A DNA stretch of 64,000 bases, from positions 107,501 through 171,500 of the forward strand of contig CAUYUJ010014596.1 of the NCBI GenBank assembly GCA_963575745.1, given 5' to 3'. Origin of the DNA: Prorocentrum cordatum (lineage: Eukaryota; Sar; Dinophyceae; Prorocentrales; Prorocentraceae). The translations under genes were made by a program, and so were the position numbers. Each line of letters starts with the position of its first letter. Position 1 is the stretch's first letter. This document shows positions 31,641-42,200 of this stretch, in pieces. The notes beneath the pieces were generated by a model. That model saw nothing but the letters and a program-made list of their open reading frames with translations, made no database searches and was not told the DNA's origin.

Positions 31641-34600
31641 GGGCATGGCTCGAGGACTGCGTCCCGTACATCCTGGCGACGCTCCATCTGCCACAGTACG
31701 ATCACCTCTTCCTTGAGGCGTCCGAGGACACCACCGACGCCCTGCGTCATCGCACCGCGGTCGACATGCGCGAGGACATCTGGCACAGAGCGGGCCCCGA
31801 CAGGCAGCGCATCAACCGCAACCTCACTCGGATCCAGAGCAGCCGCGAGTACGCCACCCGCTATTTCGGCCTCCTTCTGGAGTACCAGGGCGCTCGTGCC
31901 ACGCTCGTTGGCCCTGAGGCTTTCATGGCACCTTTGCCGCCATACCTCTCACGGGCCCATGCTCTGCTGCCAAGAGGTCTCCCTCCACCCGACCATGACG
32001 CCATGGCGTACCTCGCTGATGTTATCCTGCACCAACCGCCAGACATGCTGCCGCTTGTCGAGGCGGAGCTCGCTGCGGCGCCGACGGACGGCACCGATCA
32101 GGCCGCAGAAGATCCCGTATCATGGTTGCTCCAGCACATCGCGGCCAGCGATAGCGGCAATACATCCATGGACTCGTTCCACGCGTCGGAGGATAGCCAG
32201 GGCGACATCGATATCCAGGATCGAGACGGCACGATACCATCAGGCGACTCGGCTCAGCGTGACCGCGACAGTGAGCCTCACTCTGGGCTCGCCCCGTGGC
32301 AACGCAGTGCGCCCCACACCTCAGATCAGGCCGACCCTTCTGCGCGGCCTAACGACGCTGAAGGCGTCACTGCCGCTGATGTGACTAGCCATTCCACTGC
32401 TTCGCCAGCTCATGCCAGGCCGTGCAGTGGCGGCTTCAGCCCCGCTGCACCACTGGCTAGACCTGGACATCCCCAGACCGCAGGAGGTGACAACGTGACT
32501 GACTCCAACCCCAGTGCCATCGACCACTGGCAGGCCGACATCGACAACGACCCCATCGATGATGAACACCCAGATGCCAGCGGTCCCCACGAGCCCCAGC
32601 ACAGCTCAGCGGCATCACGACATTGTGGCTGCCTCATCTGCCTCCTGGTGGCCACGTACGCCATCGCGATAGCAATGCCGTACAAGGACCAGATCGATGG
32701 ATACTTGCCGACCCCGAGCCGAGACCCCAGCTACCGACAACGACGACGACGCCAAGCGACCGCACCAGGCCCATCGGTGTCCACTATATTCCGACGCAAA
32801 ACGACATACTATGTCACGTCCACATTGAGGGCCACTCTCAAATGGACCAGCGACAAACTCAGAGATGGTGTCTCGGGCGGAGCCACTGCAGTCGGGAGCG
32901 GCTTCGGGGGCGTCCTTAAATGGGCCAGCGGCAAGCTAGGGGCCATAGCCACGGGTGGAGTTGTGTGTGGTCTTCTACTCGTCGGTGCCAAACTCCTTGC
33001 CCAGGGAGCTGTCGGACACGTAGGCGCCCGCATATGTGCGCGGGCCCTGGACTCATCCACTGCCCACTGGTGCCTCCGCTGTTGCCAACCGAGCAGGAAG
33101 CCGAAGGACGAGGCCACACACAAAATGCCGTGCACGCTCGCCGACGAACACGACGACCAGCAGGTGCACGCACTCCGACATCCGCTGCTACAGGAACACT
33201 ACGCCGCAGCTGTTGCCGCCGCAGTCGCCGACGTCACCACCGCCACCACCGCCGCCATCGCTGAAGTCACAGCCGCCGTATCGCGAGCCTCGTCTGTCAC
33301 ACCAAGATCGACCAGCCCGACGCCACGAGACGGCTCCAAGAACGGCACGACATTCGGTAACCTACCGACCAACGAGGATGCCACAGCACACGGTAGCGAC
33401 ACCGAGCCAAGGGAAACGAGAGAACGCACCCATGGCAGCCCGTGGTCCATCTTCCGACATGCTGACGCTCGTGGTTCCTCCCCCGACGCGGACACCCAAC
33501 CACCACGACGGCGAGCACGCTATGCTTCACCTGACAGGCCCCAGGCGCCTTCAGGCCCTGGTACGCCTTACACTGCCCTCAAGCCACCGACACGCAACTC
33601 ACGCAACACCATCCAGCGTGACCCAGCGGTCCCCGAGCCGCCGAAGAGCATACTTAACGCCCTGTACCAAAACGGCTTCGCGCTAGGGAACAGTGGCGTG
33701 TCCACTGAGGACATCAAAGACGCTCTACGACTCCACGACCACCCTCGATTCACTCACGACCCAACACTCCAAGTGCTGGGGCCGTGGACGGACATCATGC
33801 AGAGGCCACCGAACCGCCTCACTTGGGTGCTGGAAGACTCGGGCGGCAACTCGGGCGAGACAATTTTCCCATACCTCACGTGGGACCTCCGTCAACCCAC
33901 CACCGACGCGCCCACTGTTTTCTGGCATGGGACCCGCGGCGACCTTGCGGCCCGTCTTGCTGCCTGTGGAGGGCACCTCTTGCCAGGCCCCCGCCGTGAA
34001 ACGAAGGGTCGAACTGGCACCAACGTTGGCCGCACGTACGTGAGCGTGCACCCTTCGCTGGCCGCGTGGTACGCGATACCGCCCCACCCGCCCTACAGTC
34101 TCGAAGACGACACCCTCGCGTGGGGACCCATCGCACTCTGGATGTGCGAGGCCACCCAACCACCGCGCGGGGAAAACAGGCACAACTACGTGAAAGGGGA
34201 GGCTCACGGAGCGCGCCTCATTTACCCTCGGGTCCTGAGCCTCCTCATCCGCATGGACTGGTGTGCCCCCACAGAAGCTGCTTCCAGGTGCCGTGCCCTT
34301 CCACACGCCTATGGCATGGGTGACTGCGCGCACGCCCTCCACATTGCTGGCTACGATCATCCAGATCTCCGTGAGGCGGCTGAAGCTCACGACCAGGAAG
34401 CTAGCACCAGGCGCAGATCAACCATCGCGGCAGCATGGCCACCACCGCAGGCGCTATACTCGCCAGAAGCGGCGCGAGCATGGGCCAAACAGCACTACGA
34501 CACGGAAGCAGCCACCAGGGACGACCCTAATCAGCCTCGACCACGCGTCTCGCTCCACATACTCCAGCTGGACCCGAAACCACTCATCGACCTGGTGTAC

Positions 34601-37600
34601 ACGGGCTTGCAAGCTGTCCCCGTGCGGGGGCAACCTGACGCACACGGGTCGCGCCCCAGCGGCTCCAGCCCTGGGGCCGCGTCGGACCCACCACGCACGC
34701 ACAAGTCAGGCACAGCCTTAGCCCACAGTCCAGACCCCTCATCGACGTCATCTGGAGTCGACGAACGCCGTACGCCATCCCTCATCAGCGCGGCCGCCGC
34801 CCTCGCCCGAGGCCGCGCCCGTGCGCGACGATCTGCCTCTCGCTCGTCACGACAGAGCGACGGGAACTCCACCTCCGACAACAGCGGCATCGAGACGTGG
34901 GAGCACATTGTGACGGAGGAGGAGCCGACTGCCTACCACGTCCTCGCCTACCACGTGCGTGATGTGCGGTCCCGTGTCAACGCCCCTGGCATCGAGGTCT
35001 GGCTCGACCCTGGTGATCACCACGATGGCGCCTACTTACCGTGGGGGACGACAGTCATGGGCTACCGCGTCATTGACCCTACGGTGGACGGGCGTGACGG
35101 CTGGGTCATCCTCCATCATGATCACGGCGACACCACTACTAAGCTCTGGGCACCGACCCAAGTCCACGTTAAGGGGGACGACTCCTGGCGCACCGTCATG
35201 GTACCAGCGGATATGGGGCCCCAGTGGATCAGGTGCCATGCCGAGGACGCACGCCTCCCCGCCGAGGTAGTCCGCACTACAGGCCAATCCTGGTTTGCTG
35301 ACGTCTGGCCCTTGTGGGATCGCCCGAGACCCCACCCAGACGACCCAGGCACAAACGAGCATGCGCTACCGCCCTTACCAGGACGCTGGTCTTGCCTACA
35401 GTGTCGATTCCAATGCTGCCAATATTGCGCGGCTCGCCGCAACACACAGCTTGGCACCTCGGGCCAACCAACGTGCCCAGACTGCGGCCGCAGCGGACTG
35501 CGTACACTTATGGACTGGTCCACGGACTACTCGTGCAACAGTTGGACGTGTGCATACAGCACCAATAAGAGGGACTCCGACACATGCTGCCTGTCCAGCA
35601 GGTGTCCCCACCCCCCCAGGCCACACAACCAGCTCGACGTCCGTGCCACAGGGATGCCGCCGCACATCCTTGCCCGCCAATTCGGCAACGCGCCAGCCCT
35701 CCACGACCTCAAGGAACCCCCCCGAGCGCCTTCAGGCCCCGGGGGAGAACCTCCACAACCAGGGCAAGTAGGCTACCAGGGCCAATGGTACCTCCCACCA
35801 CAGCCGCGGCGCGTCCCCAGGCAGGGATTGCCTGACGGCACAACGCGGCCACCTGGATTCACAGGAACGGGGATGCCCGAAGAACCTTCCCCCGACCAAC
35901 CGCTTTGGAGGGAAGGCTATGTGCTCTTCAGCCCCCATCAGGCCCTCAAGGAGGAACTCACCTTCAACAAGACGGTCCGCCGACCCTTCTCCCTAGCCAT
36001 TACCAACATGTACAGGGATCGTGTCACGGTCAGGACCGTCTGCGAGTTGATCGCCGAGCGCACCCACATGACCCGCACCCGCTGGCGAGATGTGGTACTG
36101 TACTGGGACGCCGAGGGTGGTCCTGGGCCTCAAGCTCTCGACTACGATATGCGACTCTGTGACGCCATGGTGAGCCGTGCCACGACCGAAGCTGAGCTAA
36201 ACCACGACCGCAGCAACCGTGGTAGTTTCTGCCTCTACGGACCAGCGCACCAGCGGGCCATCAACATTACGGCGATCTCAGAGCCGCAGAACATCGACTA
36301 CACGGAGCATGTGCGACGATACTCACCCGTAGGGGGGACCTACCCTGACCACGCCTTCGAGCACGTCTATCGGGGCTGGCAGCGGCCCGACGTGCCCACC
36401 ATCCTCCCCGACACCCGTCCCCTCTCGAGAGCCGACTGGCAGCGTCACCAACAGCACCAGCAGCGCATCCAGCAGCGGGACCAACGTGACGCAGGACAGC
36501 AGGGCACACCACGCTACCGCTCCCCTGCGCGAGTCCCGACAGGCGGTAGCACGGCCCACGACGGGGTTGCCGCCTACCACCGTGGTCCCATAGGTGCCAT
36601 GCCTGCGGCTGCTGGGGCAGCCGCCTCCAGCTACGGCCAAGCCCCCAACGCCAGGGTTCACCCAGCGGCCATCGGCTACTCGCGTGCACCCCTACATGCC
36701 CTAAGGGCCACCTCGCCAGTGCCAGGGTCCACGCGCGCCTGGGGCCTTTACTCAGGCCGACATGAGGGCCCCTCCAGCAACCAGCCTGCAGTGATAACCC
36801 CTGCGGCTTCAGCCCAGGGGGCTGCAACAAACCGTGGCAGGGCTGGGCGCCCCGAAGGATGGCGCGATGCGAACGTGCGCGCTTGGCAACCGCGCCAGCA
36901 CACGCCCCCGCCAAACGTAGCTGCAGCACTGCGCCCTGCCCAGGCCAAACCTGCCCCACCTGTGCGGGAGAGGCAGCCGCTCACCCCGCTCGTCCTCACG
37001 CGCATCCAGGCGCATCGCAGCGCCTCCCCGAGGCACAGCGAGGGAAGCGCCCACCACGTCAGCCCCCGCCCAGACGCGGCCGACCCCGACCAGGCCACAG
37101 CCACGGCGGAAGGCGGCACAAGCGCCTCTCGCCAGCCCAGCCCATCACCCTGCGCGGCGCCGATCCGATCCCCGAGCAGGGCGGATTCTGAGCGCGCTAA
37201 TGCCCAGGCGACTTCGCCACGCGACCGTCACACGGGCGGGCGCGTCCCGCGCAGCAGGACCTGCAGCCGCCACAGTTCACGCAAGGCCCCAGGGAGCTCC
37301 ACGAGCTCGCCGCCTCGCGAGACTCAGGCCGATGGCCGACCCCCCGAAGTGGTGCCACGCTTCGGAGCCAGCGTCATCGACCCTAGCCAGGTCGACCTCG
37401 AGCCGACGCCGTCCACGGACCACGAGCCGCAGCTGCCCACCCGCGTGATCGTCCCCATCGACGAGGCGCCAACCTTCGACCCGTTCAAGAACAAGTACCG
37501 TGTCAAGAACCTTGTGGCGGGTTTTGGCGGGGGCTCACCGCTCTCACCTCAGAGTCGGGGCGGTGCCCCCGCCACCTCGGCTGCTGCCGCGGCAGCTGCG

Positions 37601-39240
37601 GCCCCGCGGGGAATCAGCCCTGTCCGCAACGTGGGCCTCACGGCAGCGGGCATGGACGAGGCCCAGCGTCAGGCCTCCGATCGTGCTGCTGGAGCCGTTC
37701 CACCAGATGCTGCTCATCAAGACACTGACGGGGCGGGCGTGTCACCGCAGAAGGGACCAGCGGTGGCGCGTGCGCAGTACATGCGCGTGCGTTGTGCCGC
37801 CGCCGCGCCTGGCCGCCGCCGCTGTCTCGTTTTTGTCTTTGTGTTCGGCAGGATGGATCGAGGAGTCGCCTCCCTCTCCCACTGCTGCCGTCTCACTTTT
37901 CCTCCCCTCGTCCCCTATAGTACAAGAGTGAGGAGGAATTTTCGTTACATTTTTACTAATATTTATGACCCCCCCCTGGCGCAGTGCCGACCGTGTCCCG
38001 CCTATATGGTTGGCCTGACGGCGGCTTCAGCCCCGATCAAGCTAGCCCATAGTAACGCCATGAGCTCTTACTGTGGCCAAGCCTCCTACTGGGGCGAGGG
38101 CCAAGCTGACCTTCACTGTGCGGGGCGCGCAAACCCCAGTTCCACCGATGGAGACGGGCCAGGTCGCTCCATACACCTCGTCAGCCTTAACATCACCAGT
38201 CTCTCAGCGAACTGGCCAACCATCACCGCCCTTGGTGTCGACCACAACGCCGCTGTCATAGCACTGCAGGAGACCCGACATGCCAAGCCGACTAGGCAAG
38301 CCATCGCTACCAGCGCCGCCAATCCTCTCCACGGTGGATACCACGCCAGTCTTGGGCCTGACCTTGATCTGGCGCGAGCCCAGCGCAGAGCTGCCCACGG
38401 CGGCACTGATCACACCGTTGTGGGCAACACTGGCGCCTCGGGAGGGGTCGCCATTCTCTCTAAGGATGCCATCGTCGACTCCACTGTCGACGACAATGCG
38501 CCCTGTATCGCCGCCCTCAAGGCCAAGAAAAGATGGCATGAGGTCTTTCTCCCACTCTGCACTCAACACCGCCGTAGGCGGCGACGAAATAACCATGGGC
38601 CCGCGGGGATCTACATAGCGAGCCTTTACGGGATTGCTGGAGGAGACAGCACAGCTCTCTTTCGGCTCGCTGACTGTGCCGCCGCTAGGGTCGGCTCAGC
38701 ACCCTACTTCATCTGCATGGACGCCAACACGAACATTGACGACAATCCACACCTTCTGCACATGTTGCAGCACGGATGGTCCAACGTCGCTGAGGGCACA
38801 CCAGACCACACCATGCACACCTATGGCAATATCCCTGATTGGGACCGCGTCACCAAGTGCCCCCGCACTTCGCGCATCGATTATATCATTGCCAACCAGG
38901 CGGCGCGATCCCTTGTCACCGACTTCTGCTACCTTCGCGACTTGCCTGCGAAGTCTCACGTTGGCCTGCAGGTCACGCTTGACCTCAGTCGCCTCGACCA
39001 TACGGCCCGACGTCTTCTTGCCCCTACGCCCTACCCGCCCGACGATGGAGTTCATGAGGGGCACGAGCTGCAAGCACTTGGGACCCTCATCGCTGGGCGG
39101 TACCAGGACCGCATGGAGCAGGCCGACGCACGAGACGACGTGGAGCGCATGTTCACCCTGGCTAACGAGGCCAGTCATGAGTACCATCTCACCCGTCTAC
39201 GCGATCTGCCACCTCCACCGCCCCACCAACCCAAAAAAGA
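31634..39240 (+). CDS. giant LINE ORF (about 2,530 aa) ending in an APE endonuclease
   Basis: Opens at ATG 31634 (an in-frame TGA lies at 31619) and is uninterrupted for 7.6 kb. Seen in order: a helical N-terminus; a hydrophobic segment CGCLICLLVATYAIAIAM (about residue 330) and another, GVVCGLLLVGAKLLAQGA (about 440), both possible membrane spans. About residues 760-875 have FWHGTRGDL...GRTYVSVHPSLAAWY, which resembles the H...Y signature of PARP-type ADP-ribosyltransferases. At about 1115-1215 is a strand-rich segment, and at about 1250-1330 a Cys-rich zinc-binding-like region. A long Pro/Ser/Arg-rich linker leads to the endonuclease from about 2175. The frame then ends one nucleotide out of register with the RT ORF. 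The functions of the upstream modules are inference. Confidence 0.55.
32422..32450 (+). repeat. hairpin H4
   Basis: 9-bp outer stem with one T-G pair (32428 with 32444), bulged C 32431, tip GGC(TTCA)GCC. Codes GGFSP. Confidence 0.85.
33541..33561 (+). repeat. hairpin H5
   Basis: 5-bp outer stem CCAGG/CCTGG, bulged C 33546, tip GCC(TTCA)GGC. Codes APSGP. Confidence 0.78.
33910..34260 (+). other. ADP-ribosyltransferase-like segment in the giant ORF
   Basis: HGTR at about residue 763 and YVS about 30 residues on, followed by a Trp/Tyr pair, are spaced like the first two positions of the H-Y-E triad of PARP/ART folds. I cannot place the third residue with confidence. A fold call needs profile search. 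Confidence 0.4.
34653..34677 (+). repeat. hairpin H6
   Basis: 7-bp perfect outer stem GCCCCAG/CTGGGGC, bulged C 34660, tip GGC(TCCA)GCC. Codes SGSSP. Confidence 0.82.
35719..35745 (+). repeat. hairpin H7
   Basis: Seven pairs plus one A-C mismatch (35725 with 35739), bulged C 35727, tip GCC(TTCA)GGC. Codes APSGP. Confidence 0.68.
36798..36820 (+). repeat. hairpin H8
   Basis: 6-bp perfect outer stem CCCCTG/CAGGGG, bulged C 36804, tip GGC(TTCA)GCC. Codes AASAQ. Confidence 0.85.
38016..38039 (+). repeat. hairpin H9
   Basis: 6-bp outer stem with A 38036 bulged, bulged C 38022, tip GGC(TTCA)GCC. It lies just upstream of the endonuclease. Codes AASAP. Confidence 0.75.
38160..39010 (+). other. APE-type endonuclease domain of the LINE
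   Basis: Motifs in order: SLNITSL, ALQETRH (catalytic Glu), a GGVAILS strand, ASLYGIAGG, CMDANTNI (Asp/Asn), SRIDYIIA and KSHVGLQVTL (the terminal His). This is the full set of the exonuclease III/APE fold used to nick target DNA in non-LTR retrotransposition. Confidence 0.8.
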
Positions 39241-42200
39241 AGCCCCCCACCATGCACGGGCTCACGCCTACGTTCGAGGATCGACCGGTTGTCCCCCGCG
39301 CGTTCCCCACCTACGGAGCTTCCACGATTCACATGAACCGACTGCGCAAGCTCCATCGGCAACTCTGTGAGCTCCGTTTCATCGGACAGCACCACCATCT
39401 AGATTGCCGTGCTATCCCGCCGTACCTCGCGCAGCGCATCGACTGCACGTGGGCCGCGGCCCGCCTCTTATGCCACAAGCTGCGCCCCACGGTTCTCCTG
39501 GAATTCCCCGAGGCCTGGGCCCCAGACGAGCCAGTGCCGCACGGGGAGCACCTTGACGTTTTGATCCAACATCTCGACTTAGAGCTGGCGCGACGCGCGA
39601 ACCGTGCCAAGGCGGAACGCATCAGGATATGGGCCGAGGGCGTCCGTGAGCCAAGCGGGCGAAAGGCGGCCATATACGCACGAGCTGCTGATAGCTCGCC
39701 CACGGCGTATCTCCGCACGCCTACCACTCCTGACGATACGCAACTCCACTGCGACACCAACGCCTTCAAACCTGACGAAGCTTGCACGGACGACAGCGAC
39801 GCTGACACCGAAGCTGGCGGCTTCAGCCCCGGCGACGGTAGTTCGCCCGACACGGACAGCGACGAAGACCACACCCGTGAACCACCACCTGCGCAAGTCC
39901 CCGACATCCTCCCTGCCAACGCCATTGTTGCTAACATCAAGGACATGCTGAAGCTCATGGTCGACACCTGGGAGCCCATCTTGGGCAGGTACCGCGCACG
40001 TGCGGGACATGATGCCGAAGCCATGCCGACGTGGGCCGACTTCTACGACGAGTACCGACAGGAGCTGCCTACGCCATCACCAGCTACCCCTTTCCACCTC
40101 ACCGACGACCAACTCATCCACTTCATTCGCACCCGTTCACCGAGACGCGCGGGGGGTCTGGACGGTTGGACTACTAAGGAGGCAAAGGAGCTTCCCGACG
40201 ACATTCTTCGCCTCTTCGCCAGCGTTCTACGAGCTATGCAACGCACTGGCACCATCCCAGAACCCCTCCTCCACGTCCCAAACCCGTGCCTCCGAAAAGG
40301 CCGAGGCGAACTCCCAACGGACCAACGACTTCTCTCGGTGCTTTCCGTTTGGATGTACGCGTGGGAAGCACCAGCTTACCGCAGCCTCACGGACTGGCGG
40401 AAAGGATGGACCCACGCCACGAGTTTTGGCGCTGTTCCCAAAGCTACCATTGGGGACGTCAGCACTTCTCTCGCCCTTCGCATCGAACACGCCAGAGCCC
40501 TTCTCCTTCCCTTGGCTGGAGCTGCCCTGGACCGTCAGAAGTGTTTCGACTATCTCATCACGGACATATGCCTTAACCTCGCGCTTCACGCGGGGTGTCC
40601 CCAAGACATCGTTACTGTCCGCAGAAACTTCTACAAGCGCCACAAACGTTACATCCGCATAAACGGTGCGTACTCTAAGGAACTGGCCAGGACAAACGGT
40701 CACCTCCAGGGAAGCTCTTGGTCCCTGGACGACATTAAGCTGCTCATGTGCGTCTGGACCAAGAGACAGCATCGTTACGTGCCGCGGTCACTCAGCACTA
40801 CTTTTGTTGACGACAGCAACTCCACTACCCACACCGCGCCCGAGTTGCAGAAATCTCTTGATGAAACCGCCAAGTTTGATCGATTTTCTGGTCAACGCAT
40901 TCATCCTGGAAAAGTGGCGGGGTGGGCGCTTACTGACGAGCTTCACACCGCCGTTACCCAGCTCACCTTGGCGGAACGGCCCTTACGCGTGGTCGACTCC
41001 TTCAAGCTCGTCGGAAGTTACATCAACGCCGAGGCAGCGCCGGCTCCAGCCGCGCTCAACCTCACGGCCACCGCTGACGCCCGTGTTCGCAGGGCGACTA
41101 GTCGCCTGCCGCGTATTGGCAAGCTCCCATCTCCGATGCGTATTAAGGCGCGGCACGCCCGCTCCCTTGCTGCCAGCGTCTGTGCCACGGGCACTGACAT
41201 CCAAGCCCCATCATGCCCCGTCAAAACTGCCTACAACCATGCCCTTAAGGCGGCTATCCGCCCCAAGGGAAACAGGTGGGTCGAGTTTTGGACTCTCATG
41301 GCCGTGTGCGTCCCAGGGCACGCCCTGGAGATTGACGCCATTATGCAGCGTGAAGTCTTCCTGTGCCTGCGGCGACAGGTCAACCGCGACGCCACTCTCT
41401 GCGGCCTCGTCAGGGATCTCCAACACCATGTCCAGACCCTTTTTGGCGGAGGACCTGTTGGACGACTTGTTCAGACGCTTCAGCAGCTCCGTTGGACTTG
41501 GCCCACATTTGGCACCATGTACGACGACTGGGGCTGTCAGATCAGTTGGCTGAACCTTCCCCAAAACGCCTTCCTTCACATGCTGCGCGCCTCGCAACGC
41601 AGAGCCTTTCTGAGAAAAATCAAGCCACGGCGTCATGACCTTGGACACCTTGCTTCGGTCAGACAGGGCCTCGACCTTTTCGCCAGCACGTGGCTCGCCC
41701 GCACCAAAGGAGCTGCCAAATGCAACGCATGGCAGCTGGCGCTCCTCTTAAACTACCTGTCGGGCGGGGACCACACCCAACAGCGACGTTCTCGATCAAA
41801 TACGTCCGCTGATCCCAGCCCTATTTGCCGTTACTGTGATGAGGAAGAGGAAACTCAGGAGCACACTGTGCGTGACTGCAAGTGCTGGGCCCGTGAAAGA
41901 GTCCCTCTCACCACCCTCATCAGTGACGAGCAGTGGGCCCGTCTTCCTCCGCACACAAGACATTGCGGGCTCTTCGATGAGGACCCAGCCCTCCTCGATC
42001 TGCAAGCCGACCTCGCGAGGGACCCGCTACCTCAACCCATACCGCGGCCCCCGCCTGAGGGAGATCCTGCGGCTTCAGCCCAGGACTCCTACACCACTTA
42101 CCTTGACCACGACACTGGTTGGACATGGGTCTACGCTGCCACGGACGGTGCATGCACCAATCAAGCCATCCCTTTGCTTGCAAGAGCGGGCTACGGCGTC

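Noticed and set aside
38925-38960. CTTCGC...GCGAAG stem as a fifteenth hairpin
   Set aside because: It lacks the bulged C and the C(UUCA)G tip.
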